NCBI GenBank assembly: GCA_036497895.1
Contig: DASXIR010000264.1
Location: 1-51,688, forward strand
Length of the DNA: 51,688 nucleotides
Origin: CAVQFC01 sp036497895
Lineage (GTDB): Bacteria > Acidobacteriota > Vicinamibacteria > Vicinamibacterales > CAVVIG01
Direction of reading: 5' to 3'
Position 1 is the stretch's first letter; every line of letters starts with the position of its first letter. Of the stretch, positions 41,160 to 51,688 are shown in pieces. Below the pieces are notes generated by a model. That model saw nothing but the letters and a program-made list of their open reading frames with translations, made no database searches and had not been told where the DNA came from. Position numbers and translations under genes: made by a program.

Positions 41160-42470
41160 CTACCTGGCCGCCGGGGACACGCGCAGTCCGCCAGGATCGC
41201 CGGGGCGAAGCGGATCGGTGAACTTCATTCCGGCATTCGAGAGGTCGCCGAGCACTTCGTCGCCCTCTGGCACCGTTCCCTTGTGCACCCACGCCGCCAG
41301 ATCGTCGAAGGCCTTGATCATCTCGGGTTCGCTGAACCGGCAGTGCCCGCCAATCCGGTAGATGCGCTGGCGCAGCAGCTGGCTCTTCCCCGCCGCTTCG
41401 ACCGTTCGTTTCAGCGACTGCTCGAGAAAAATCGGCACGAACAGATCACCGGTGCCGTGCATCGTGAGCAACGGACGCTCGATCTTGCCGTCGAATGGGA
41501 CGAGCTCGTCGTACGGACCCGCCGCGCTGCGCATCGCCGGGTCCAACGCCTTGCGCCGGACCCGGCTGTTCAGCGACTCGACGCTCAGGCCAAGTCCCTC
41601 GTCTATGAGGTAACGGATCTGAGTCGTCATCACCGCGCGACTGGACGGCGTGGTACTACCGGCAATCGCGGCCCCGCTGATATTCCCGACGAATCGAGAC
41701 GCCAGTCCTTCGACTGCGAACGGGCGCGGTCCACCGCTGATGTCAATCTCGATGCTCGCAAGCTGGCGCCCCTTCTCGGTGTAGTTCGGCGGAGAGCCGA
41801 GCAGCTCCGTTATTTTCGCGAGATTGGCGGTCATCTCGTCGAGCTTGAACTGCACGCCGGTGACGACTTCGGCCGCCGCGCCCGTCGCAGCGAAAAAGTC
41901 GAACAGCTCGGGCCCTGCCGCGCACATCGCCAGTCCGCCCGCGAACGTCGCCGGGAACTGATGCATACCGAGCACGGTGACGTGGCCACCCATGGAGGTG
42001 CCGGTCAGGTAGATGCGCTGAGGGACTCGCCCACCGTTGAACTTCGTGAACAAGTCCGTCAACGCCATCGTGTCGATCAGTCCCTGACCGGGCACGTAGC
42101 CGTTGCACCGATAACTCGACGCGGCCCACGCATATCCGCTCCGTATCAAGTGATCGCGAATCGGCGAGTTCCCGACCCGAAGCGCAGAGCCCTCAGCGCC
42201 GCCATTGGTGACAAACCCATGGGCGTACAGGGCAAGCTCGCCGTTCCAACTGTCGGGAATTTCTATTCGATAGAGGCCGCCGTCGTATTTGCCAAAGTAT
42301 GCTTTTGCGCCAGGCAACGAATCGAACGCCGGGTCGCCGGGCTGCCATGTCTGCACCGGACACGGCAGCGCCGCAATTCCTGGTCGCGTTGACGCGAGCG
42401 TAGGGTCGGTCGAGGCGTACAGCGCAAGGGCAGCGAAGATCGACGCTCCGACGAAAGCTCTCAGGCGCAT
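41160..42470 (-). CDS. Secreted alpha/beta hydrolase
   Basis: A 436-residue exported protein with a signal peptide of about 26 residues and an alpha/beta-hydrolase fold. The nucleophile elbow GTSMGG gives Ser159. A likely acid Asp is in MHGTGDLFVP and the His in GGHCRFSEPE. LYAHGFVTNGG is the oxyanion-loop region. Several Cys (C37, C122, CAAG and GGHC) could pair in the periplasm. No family name follows from sequence alone; it could be an esterase or peptidase-like hydrolase. It lies 15 bases after the PQQ alcohol dehydrogenase on the same strand and probably shares its transcript. Its stop is 10 bases from that of comM. Confidence 0.75.
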   Translation of the reverse strand: MRLRAFVGASIFAALALYASTDPTLASTRPGIAALPCPVQTWQPGDPAFDSLPGAKAYFGKYDGGLYRIEIPDSWNGELALYAHGFVTNGGAEGSALRVGNSPIRDHLIRSGYAWAASSYRCNGYVPGQGLIDTMALTDLFTKFNGGRVPQRIYLTGTSMGGHVTVLGMHQFPATFAGGLAMCAAGPELFDFFAATGAAAEVVTGVQFKLDEMTANLAKITELLGSPPNYTEKGRQLASIEIDISGGPRPFAVEGLASRFVGNISGAAIAGSTTPSSRAVMTTQIRYLIDEGLGLSVESLNSRVRRKALDPAMRSAAGPYDELVPFDGKIERPLLTMHGTGDLFVPIFLEQSLKRTVEAAGKSQLLRQRIYRIGGHCRFSEPEMIKAFDDLAAWVHKGTVPEGDEVLGDLSNAGMKFTDPLRPGDPGGLRVSPAAR

Positions 42471-42485
42471 CGCGGGCGACTCCGG

Positions 42486-44108
42486 TTATCGACTGGCGGG
42501 AAGCGCAAACGCCGTCAGCGTGGTCCCGGACGGCATCACCACGTACTGCCGTCCATCGATCGCATAGCTGGTCGGCGGTGCAAAGATCTGGGCGCCGGTC
42601 TGATTTTCGTAGAGCTTCTTCCCACTGGTCGAGTCAGCCGCGAAGAACACTCCCTGATGATCGGCGCTGAAGACCACGCCGCCGGCGGTGGCAAGAACGC
42701 CGGCCCACCCGGCGTCACCGTAAGTAATCTCCCACTTGCGCTCGCCGGTCTTCGGATCGATGGCCCGCAGTGCACCGTATCGTTTCGGATCGGCGACCGG
42801 TGCGACCGTTCCGCCCATCGTGCGATCGCCGACGCCGGCGCTGGTCGGCGTCCGGCGCACGAACTTGGCGCACGTTTCTCTCGCCGTGACAAAAAACAGT
42901 CCACGTGCGGCGTCGTAGGACGGTGACATGAAGTTCGTGCCACCGTACCAGTCGGGACAGGTCACCGTACCGGCATCCGTCGGGTCGGTGTTCGGCAACA
43001 CCACGGGCCGTCCATTGGCCGCGATTTCTTTGGCCCACGTGACGTTGACGAAGGGCTTGCCCAGCAGGAACTCGCCGGTGGCGCGGTCGTTCACGTAAAA
43101 GAAGCCGTTGCGGTTCGCCATCATCACGACCTTACGCGGACGGCCGCCGATGGTGAGATCCGCCAGCACCGGCACTTCGTTCGCGTCCCAGTCGTGGGTG
43201 TCGTGCGGCGTGTACTGGTAATGCCACTTCAGTTTGCCGGTGTCGGGATCGAGGGCGACAAGCGAACCGGTATAGAGGTTGTCGCCGGGACGGCTCTCGC
43301 CGTCCCAATCCGGGTTTGGATTGCCAACGCCCCAATACAACAGGTTCAGCACCGGATCATAGGTACCCGTCAGCCACGTCGGTCCGCCGCCGCGCTGCCA
43401 GATGTCGCTTTGCCACGAGTCGGCGCCGGCTTCGCCCGGCTCGGGAATCGTGTAGAAACGCCACGCGCGCTGACCAGTGGCCGGGTCGTAGGCATCGATG
43501 AAGCCGCGATTCGCGTACTCGCCGCCGGCCATGCCGACGATGACTTTGTCCTTCACCACCAGAGGGGCGCCGGTGGCCGCGAAGCCGTCTTTTATGGAGC
43601 CCATCTCGATGTCGTAAATCACCTTACCGGTCTTCATCTCGAGTGCGACGAAGTGCGCGTCAAGCGTGACCATGAACAAACGGTCGTGGTAGACCGCGAA
43701 TCCGCGGTTGACCAGCCCGCAACAGACCTTCAATCCCTCCGGCAGCGTTCGCTGATAGTGCCAAATCTGGCGACCGGTCTTGCCGTCGACGGCCCACGCG
43801 TGATTCAGCGACCCGGTGACGTAGAGGGTCCCGTCGATCACGATTGGTGTCGCCTCGAATTTGAGCGTCACGTTGGTCTGAAACGCCCATTGCGCCGCAA
43901 GGGCGCCGACATTCGCCGGCGTGATCTGGGTCAGCGGGCTGAACCGCTGACCGCTGTAGTCGCCCGAATGCGTCAACCAGCGGGCCGGGTTGGCCAGACC
44001 GTCGAGGAGGTCCTTGGTGCTGATGTCCTGTGCCCGGACGGTCGATACAGCGGCTAGCGTCGCGAACGCCGCGACCGCGAAAAGGGCATGACGCGCTCTG
44101 AAAGTCAT
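42486..44108 (-). CDS. Periplasmic PQQ-dependent alcohol dehydrogenase, lanthanide-type Asp pair
   Basis: A 540-residue quinoprotein with an eight-bladed propeller. The signal peptide ends near STVRAQ (residue 26). Seen are the vicinal disulfide Cys129-Cys130, a metal-ligand Glu197 in GGEYANRG, Asn263 in WGVGNPNPDW and Asp306 in TPHDTHDWDANEV. These fit Glu177, Asn261 and Asp303 of methanol dehydrogenase. Asp308, two residues after the catalytic Asp, is the position known to mark lanthanide-dependent enzymes. Trp-docking repeats such as DPATGQRAWRF and DPKTGERKWEI mark the blades. No fused cytochrome c domain is present. I start at the ATG before TFRARHALF, set by the signal peptide. PQQ biosynthesis genes and a partner cytochrome are not in the window. 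Substrate range is unknown. Confidence 0.87.
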   Translation of the reverse strand: MTFRARHALFAVAAFATLAAVSTVRAQDISTKDLLDGLANPARWLTHSGDYSGQRFSPLTQITPANVGALAAQWAFQTNVTLKFEATPIVIDGTLYVTGSLNHAWAVDGKTGRQIWHYQRTLPEGLKVCCGLVNRGFAVYHDRLFMVTLDAHFVALEMKTGKVIYDIEMGSIKDGFAATGAPLVVKDKVIVGMAGGEYANRGFIDAYDPATGQRAWRFYTIPEPGEAGADSWQSDIWQRGGGPTWLTGTYDPVLNLLYWGVGNPNPDWDGESRPGDNLYTGSLVALDPDTGKLKWHYQYTPHDTHDWDANEVPVLADLTIGGRPRKVVMMANRNGFFYVNDRATGEFLLGKPFVNVTWAKEIAANGRPVVLPNTDPTDAGTVTCPDWYGGTNFMSPSYDAARGLFFVTARETCAKFVRRTPTSAGVGDRTMGGTVAPVADPKRYGALRAIDPKTGERKWEITYGDAGWAGVLATAGGVVFSADHQGVFFAADSTSGKKLYENQTGAQIFAPPTSYAIDGRQYVVMPSGTTLTAFALPASR

Positions 44109-44213
44109 TTGGGATGCTCGCTCAAGTAAGGGACGGTACCGGCGCATAGTATCGCCAAATATCCGTTTATGTCGGACGAGCTTGGCTTCGCCTGATGTTC
44201 GCTCACGAAATTC

Positions 44214-44243
44214 TTGACTGGGAGACCTGTCAATCCGTGTGAT
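44214..44243 (+). promoter_or_regulatory. Possible promoter before the M23 peptidase gene
   Basis: TTGACT (44214-44219, 5 of 6) and TGTGAT (44238-44243, 4 of 6) are spaced by 18 bases in the 238-base gap between the divergent PQQ dehydrogenase and M23 genes. Transcription would start near 44250, about 100 bases before the ATG. Weak -10, so low certainty. Confidence 0.35.
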
Positions 44244-44346
44244 AGAGTTTTCGAGCGTCGGACGTGCCGGTTTCGCGTCCATCCCCTTTCTGAGCAATTC
44301 GATAGCAGTCAATCGCGGGTTTCCCGTCGACTGCCTTCAGGAGGCT

Positions 44347-45264
44347 ATGAGTTCTCGTCGTTACACGGTAGTGATAGCCGACCGCTCGAGTGGCGCAATG
44401 CGCCACTTGACGGTTAACGTGCGTACGACGATTCTCATTGCTGCCGGCATCCTCGCCCTTCCGGTTCTGATGGGCCTGGGCGCCAGATGGAGTGCCCACC
44501 AGGAAATCGACCAACTCCGCGGCGCCAACTCGATGCTCCTGGTCGAAAACGGCAGTTATCGCGCCGCGACCGGCGAGTTGACCACGCAGATTCAGTCGCT
44601 CGAGGGCGTCATCAACGACCTCGGCGCGCGCGCCGCGCTCGATCCGAATCAAGCTCGGGCCATGGCCAAGCTGCCGGCAATCGTGAAGTCGCGCGCCAGC
44701 GGCGGCAGCAGTGTCGCGAGCGCCGCCGTCTCCGAAATTGCCGCTGCGGCTTTCGCGACGCCCGAAGACACGTTTGGCGTCCTGCGCAATCTCCTGCAGG
44801 GTCTCGAGAGCCGTCTCCGTTACGTCCGCAAGGACGTCGAACGCCGTGAAGCCCTGGCATCAGCGACGCCGTCGATCTGGCCGGCACACGGCTGGCTCAC
44901 CGGGACCTTCGGCGGACGCAGCGACCCATTCACCGGTGAATCCGGCTACCATCAGGGTCTCGATATCTCGCTCGAAAAAGGCTCGCCTGTCTACGCCACC
45001 GCGGACGGCACGGTCGAGGCCGCCGCCTATAACGGCGATTACGGCAACCTGATCGTCCTGAGACACGGCTTCGGCCTGACCACGCGTTACGGGCATCTGA
45101 GCGGGTTCAACGTCACGGCCGGCCAGACGATTAAGCGGGGCGACGTCATCGGGTTTGTCGGCGCGACCGGCCGCGCCACCGGCCCACATCTGCACTACGA
45201 GATTCTCGCGAACGGGAAGCTGATCAATCCGCTTCAACTCCTCACGCAGCCGGCCGTCCGCTAG
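44347..45264 (+). CDS. Membrane-anchored M23 (LytM-type) peptidase
   Basis: A 305-residue protein with a short cytoplasmic N terminus, a membrane segment (about 24-45) and a coiled-coil stretch (50-95, HQEIDQLRGANSMLLVENGS). A linker leads to a C-terminal M23 metallopeptidase domain (about 205-295). Zinc-site motifs are present: SGYHQGLDIS (His and Asp), YGHLSGF and ATGPHLHYEI. This is the layout of M23 cell-wall endopeptidases and of EnvC-like activators, but the intact HxxxD and HxH motifs argue for an active enzyme. The ATG at 44347 follows AGGAGG at the unusually short distance of two bases. It is probably the first gene of a peptidase-secA-guaB run. Confidence 0.88.
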   Translation: MSSRRYTVVIADRSSGAMRHLTVNVRTTILIAAGILALPVLMGLGARWSAHQEIDQLRGANSMLLVENGSYRAATGELTTQIQSLEGVINDLGARAALDPNQARAMAKLPAIVKSRASGGSSVASAAVSEIAAAAFATPEDTFGVLRNLLQGLESRLRYVRKDVERREALASATPSIWPAHGWLTGTFGGRSDPFTGESGYHQGLDISLEKGSPVYATADGTVEAAAYNGDYGNLIVLRHGFGLTTRYGHLSGFNVTAGQTIKRGDVIGFVGATGRATGPHLHYEILANGKLINPLQLLTQPAVR

Positions 45265-45324
45265 CTAACCTCCCCAAACCGCTATCGGCCGTGGCGCCCC
45301 CTGCGCCACTCGAACCGTCGAAGC

Positions 45325-45333
45325 TGCTACAAT
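45325..45333 (+). promoter_or_regulatory. Probable extended -10 promoter of secA
   Basis: TGCTACAAT gives an extended -10 (TG, one base, then TACAAT, 5 of 6). The hexamer 17 bases upstream, GCCACT, is a poor -35. Transcription would start near 45340, about 30 bases before the secA ATG. Confidence 0.42.
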
Positions 45334-45370
45334 CGTCTGATTATTCAGGCTCGGCCTTCCCAATCCTCAG

Positions 45371-48348
<2,978 letters not shown>

Positions 48349-48352
<4 letters not shown>

Positions 48353-49869
48353 AAACCGCAGAGACGCCATCGCTCCTCTCCATCGAATCCGGCCTGGCCA
48401 CGGCGCTCACCTTCGACGATGTGCTGCTGGTGCCGCAGCACTCGGACGTGGTGCCGACTCAAGTTGACGTCACGACCAGGCTGACCCGCAACATTCGCCT
48501 CTCGGTGCCGCTTGTCAGTGCTGCGATGGACACCGTCACCGAATCGCGCCTCGCCATCGCCATGGCTCAGCAGGGCGGCATCGGCATCGTCCACAAGAAC
48601 CTGTCGATTGAGGAACAGGCATCCGAAGTCGATCGCGTGAAGCGGTCGGAGAGCGGGATGATCGTCGATCCGATCACGCTCTCCCCGACCAACCGCATCT
48701 TCGAAGCGCTCGACCTGATGAAGAAGTACTCGATCTCAGGCGTGCCGATTACCGAGGACGGCAGCAAGGAGGGCCGGCTGGTCGGGATTCTCACCAACCG
48801 CGACCTGCGCTTCGAGACCAACGTGAACCGCCCAATCGCCGACGTCATGACGCGCGAGCCGCTGTTCACCGTGCCGGTCGGCACCACGCTCGACGCGGCA
48901 CGGGAGATTCTCCATCAGCACAAAGTCGAGAAACTGCTGGTCGTCGATCGCGATTACCGGCTCAAGGGCTTGATCACCGTCAAGGACATTCAGAAGGCGG
49001 TGAAGTACCCGAACGCGAGCAAGGACTCGCTCGGCCGCCTGCGCTGCGGCGCGGCTGTCGGGATCGCTCGCGACACGGTCGATCGCGCGGACGCGCTGGT
49101 CGGCGCCAACGTGGACGTCCTCGTCGTCGACACCGCTCACGGACACTCGCAGAACGTGCTCGATATGGTGCGCCAGCTGCGCCGGCGATTCCCGAGCGTG
49201 GATCTGGTGGCGGGCAACGTTGCGACCGCGGAGGCGACCGAGGCGCTGATTGATCTCGGGGTGGACGCGGTCAAGGTCGGCATCGGCGCCGGTTCGATCT
49301 GCACTACACGGATCATCGCCGGCATCGGCGTCCCGATGATTACCGCCGTAATGGAGTGTGCGGCCGCGGCGGCGGCGCACGATGTGCCGGTGATTGCCGA
49401 CGGCGGTATCCGCTTCTCAGGCGACATCACCAAGGCGATTGCCGTCGGCGCGAGCACGACGATGATCGGCAACCTGTTTGCCGGCACCGACGAGAGCCCG
49501 GGCGAGATCATCCTGTATCAAGGGCGGAGCTTCAAGGAATACCGCGGCATGGGCTCGATCGGAGCGATGCGCAGAGGCAGTCGCGACCGTTACTTTCAGG
49601 ACGAGTTCGATCTCGAAGCCCCTGGCGGCAGCGAAAAACTGGTCCCCGAAGGCATCGAAGGCCGCGTCGCCCACAAAGGCAGCATTGCGGCGATGGTGCA
49701 TCAGCTGGTGGGCGGCCTGCGCGCGGGCATGGGCTACTGCGGCGCCAAGAACATCCCCACGCTGCAACTCAACCGAAAACTGATTCGGATCACTCCTGCC
49801 GGCGCACGCGAGAGCCACGTCCACGACGTCGCCATCACGAAAGAAGCACCGAACTACCGATCCGAATAA
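48349..49869 (+). CDS. guaB: Inosine-5'-monophosphate dehydrogenase
   Basis: GuaB oxidises IMP to XMP with NAD+, the first step of GMP synthesis. The 506-residue enzyme has a split TIM barrel with the active-site loop GIGAGSICTTRIIAG (catalytic Cys), the NAD region VDTAHGHSQNVLD, the flap GMGSIGAMRRGS and a tandem CBS pair at about 95-215 (SPTNRIFEALDLMKKY, PVGTTLDAAREILHQH). The start is GTG at 48349 in GTGA, overlapping the secA stop by four bases. An in-frame GTG 18 bases upstream and an ATG further up would lie deeper in secA. Coupling to secA is a local arrangement without an obvious functional reason. Its stop overlaps that of the convergent tsaE by 16 bases. Confidence 0.97.
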
Positions 49870-50279
49870 ACGATCGTGATGCGCCGCCCGGTGTCGCCCG
49901 CATGCTCGATCGAGATGCGGACGCCGTTATCGGGCTGCGCGGGCAGGCGCTCGGCCCATTCGATTGCCAGCACGCCGTCGACTGCGATTTCGTCGAGGCC
50001 CAACTCGTCGAACTCGCGGGGATCGTTGATCCGGTAGAGATCGGCGTGGAATAGCGTCAATCGGCCGCCGCGATATTCCTGAATCAGCGTGAACGTCGGG
50101 CTGCTGACCTCTTCCGGCGGAACCCCGAGTCCCGCGGCCAGGCCGCGCACGAACGCCGTTTTCCCGGCGCCCAGATCGCCGTACATCAGCAGGACATCGC
50201 CGGCCGACAACGCCAACGCCAGCGCCCGGCCCGCAGCAGACGTCTCCTCTTCCGAATGCGTGGTGATGGTCTGAGTCAG
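49854..50279 (-). CDS. tsaE: tRNA threonylcarbamoyladenosine biosynthesis ATPase TsaE
   Basis: TsaE is the small P-loop ATPase that works with TsaB and TsaD to make t6A37 on tRNAs reading ANN codons. Seen are Walker A GDLGAGKTAFVRG, SSPTFTLIQEYRGG, LFHADLYRI and AIEWAERL, all family blocks. The N terminus is unusual. After the nnr stop (50288-50290) the frame has no ATG, GTG or TTG until a TTG about 25 codons in, which would remove the conserved THSEEETSAAGRALA helix. The best fit to family length is CTG at 50279 (141 residues), with AGGG six bases upstream. The coordinates use that CTG. An ATG at 50441 would lie wholly inside nnr in another frame and add Arg-rich residues. Function is firm; start is not. 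Confidence 0.85.
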   Translation of the reverse strand: MTQTITTHSEEETSAAGRALALALSAGDVLLMYGDLGAGKTAFVRGLAAGLGVPPEEVSSPTFTLIQEYRGGRLTLFHADLYRINDPREFDELGLDEIAVDGVLAIEWAERLPAQPDNGVRISIEHAGDTGRRITIVYSDR

Positions 50280-50287
50280 TAGCCGCC

Positions 50288-51688
50288 CTACTCTTTGTTG
50301 ACGACCTTGCGGCGGGCCGTGAGCTCCATGACAGCATCGCCGAGGTGAGCGGCGACGTCGGCCGAGGTCATGGCGACTTCCCCCTCGTCGGCCTCGGCGA
50401 GGTCGCCCGCCATGCCGTGCAGGTACACGGCAAGTTTGCACGCGGCTTCGGCGTCGAGCAGTTGCGCCAGCCAGGCGGCGATCATTCCGGTGAGGACGTC
50501 ACCGGTGCCCCCGGTTGCCATTCCCGGATTCCCGGTGGGGTTGATGAATACCTTCTCGTCTGGCGTGGCAATCAGCGTTCGATGCCCCTTCAACACGACG
50601 AACACGTGGTGAACGACCGCGAAGTTACGCGCGATTTCGAGACGGCTGCTCTGCACTTCCTCGATCGACATCCCGACCAGCCGCGCCATTTCGCCGGGAT
50701 GCGGCGTGATGATGACGTCGCGCCCTTCGCGTCCGGCGAGCTTCTCGGGGTCCCCGGCAAAAGCATTGAGGCCGTCCGCATCGACAACGATCGGCATCGT
50801 CGCCCGATCGACCAACTGCCGGATGAATTCACGCGTCCCGGATCCCTGCCCGAGCCCGGGACCAAGCGCGATGACGTCGCGTGCGATTTCGATGACCTGA
50901 TCGACGGCCTTTGCGTCGAGCCCATCCGCGGTTTCGGGAAGCGCCTCGGTCATGTACTCGGGCGCCATCGCCGCCACCACCGCCTGGCAGGAATCGGCTG
51001 TGGCGATCGTGACCAGACCGGCGCCCGAACGCAGGGCGCCGATGCCGGCGAGATGCGCGGCGCCGGTTTTTCCACGTGATCCGGCCACGATCAGGACGCG
51101 GCCGAAATCGCCCTTGTGGCTGTCCGGTGTCCGCGGTGGCACCAGCGGTCGCATCGACGCACGGGTCAGAAGATCGACGTGCGGACCACTGACGGCGTCG
51201 ATGACCTCGTCTGGGATGCCGATATCAGCGATCACAATGTCGCCAGCGCGAGTCTCGCCCGGCGGCAGCACCAGCGGCAGCTTCGGAGCGGCCAGCGTAA
51301 TGGTGACGTTGGCCTCGATTGACGGCCCGATCGGCTCGGGCGAATCGGCCGAGAGGCCGGACGGCAGGTCGATCGCGACCACCGGGATGCCCGAGGTATT
51401 GATGTCGGTAATCACCGACTCGATGAACCCGGAGACCGGAGCGTTCAGGCCGGTCCCGAAGATGGCATCGACGATCAGCGTGCAGTCGCTGACCTCTGAA
51501 AAGTGAAGCTCCCACGCCTGGCTGTCGGCGACTTCAACGACCGTGTGACCCAGACGGCCCAGGATTTCGAGGTTCACGCGCGCATCGCCGCGGACCTCTG
51601 AGACGCGTCCCATCAGGAATACGGAGACGTCCACGTTGCGCTGGATCAGCGTGCGGGCAACGACGAAGCCGTCGCCGCCGTTGTTGCC
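50288..51688 (-). CDS. nnr: Bifunctional NAD(P)HX epimerase/dehydratase (5' end cut by window)
   Basis: Nnr repairs NAD(P)HX, the damaged hydrated cofactor: an N-terminal YjeF_N epimerase joins a C-terminal ribokinase-like ADP-dependent dehydratase. The 466 residues present begin at GNNGGDGFVVARTL, the epimerase substrate loop, so the first 50-60 residues lie beyond the window edge. DLPSGLSADSPEP is the end of the epimerase half. The dehydratase half has HKGDFGRVLIVAGSRGKTGAA, LGPGLGQGSG, DADGLNAF, TPHPGEMARL and the catalytic NPGMATGGTGDVLTGM. An internal GTG at 51634 is not the true start, because the conserved loop upstream is in frame. It is followed by tsaE without a break, an arrangement common in bacteria. 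Confidence 0.95.
   Translation of the reverse strand, partial: GNNGGDGFVVARTLIQRNVDVSVFLMGRVSEVRGDARVNLEILGRLGHTVVEVADSQAWELHFSEVSDCTLIVDAIFGTGLNAPVSGFIESVITDINTSGIPVVAIDLPSGLSADSPEPIGPSIEANVTITLAAPKLPLVLPPGETRAGDIVIADIGIPDEVIDAVSGPHVDLLTRASMRPLVPPRTPDSHKGDFGRVLIVAGSRGKTGAAHLAGIGALRSGAGLVTIATADSCQAVVAAMAPEYMTEALPETADGLDAKAVDQVIEIARDVIALGPGLGQGSGTREFIRQLVDRATMPIVVDADGLNAFAGDPEKLAGREGRDVIITPHPGEMARLVGMSIEEVQSSRLEIARNFAVVHHVFVVLKGHRTLIATPDEKVFINPTGNPGMATGGTGDVLTGMIAAWLAQLLDAEAACKLAVYLHGMAGDLAEADEGEVAMTSADVAAHLGDAVMELTARRKVVNKE

Overview
The window is GC-rich bacterial chromosome, almost wall-to-wall coding, with no tRNA, rRNA, insertion sequence, prophage or CRISPR array that I could see. Gene content suggests an Acidobacteriota chromosome, perhaps a Vicinamibacteria-like lineage. 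The pointers are a fused LptF-LptG permease, a PilMNO-type assembly operon whose secretin ends in a cohesin-like domain, tandem carboxypeptidase-regulatory-like proteins, Na+/solute symporters and a PQQ alcohol dehydrogenase. The assignment is inference from content; no marker rRNA is present.

Layout. 94-8.5 kb: a GH57 glycosidase, the lptF-lptG fusion, and a minus-strand xerD-metK-PHP hydrolase operon. 8.6-15.6 kb: a peptidoglycan amino-sugar salvage block (murQ, nagB, a MurK/NagK-type kinase, two SSS symporters and a serine beta-lactamase-fold hydrolase). 15.8-28.3 kb: a type IV pilus/type II secretion hybrid. It has a lytic transglycosylase, pilC, pilB, pilM, pilN, pilO, a pilP/gspC-like gene, the secretin and two GspG-like pseudopilins, all minus strand and mostly overlapping by a few bases. 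Beyond a 0.46-kb repeat-bearing gap lie an Ig/PKD-domain lipoprotein gene and a third pseudopilin with a Gly/Pro-rich tail. 28.3-31.4 kb: an unknown lipoprotein divergent from a two-gene bacterial microcompartment (BMC) locus, with one hexameric shell protein and a CoA-acylating aldehyde dehydrogenase carrying an unusual C-terminal extension. 31.4-36.6 kb: a LysM lytic transglycosylase with a structured leader, then two secreted carboxypeptidase-regulatory-like proteins. 36.6-44.1 kb: a 908-residue coiled-coil protein, comM, a secreted alpha/beta hydrolase and a PQQ alcohol dehydrogenase with a lanthanide-type Asp pair. 44.3-51.7 kb: an M23 peptidase, secA, guaB, tsaE and a truncated nnr.

How the genes fit together. 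Four cell-wall enzymes (two lytic transglycosylases, an M23 protein and the serine hydrolase) and the murQ block suggest active peptidoglycan remodelling and reuse. The pilus/secretion operon would build an envelope-spanning machine. The BMC locus is too small to form a closed shell alone and is best read as a satellite of a main locus elsewhere. Five of seven convergent gene ends lie within 18 bases of each other or overlap, and I saw no classical hairpin-plus-T-run terminators, so transcription probably ends by Rho or by read-through.

The most interesting points are the BMC pair and the two extra modules on its dehydrogenase, the secretin-cohesin fusion, the Gly/Pro-tailed pseudopilin, the structured leader at 31.44-31.54 kb and a tsaE gene with no usual start codon where one is expected.
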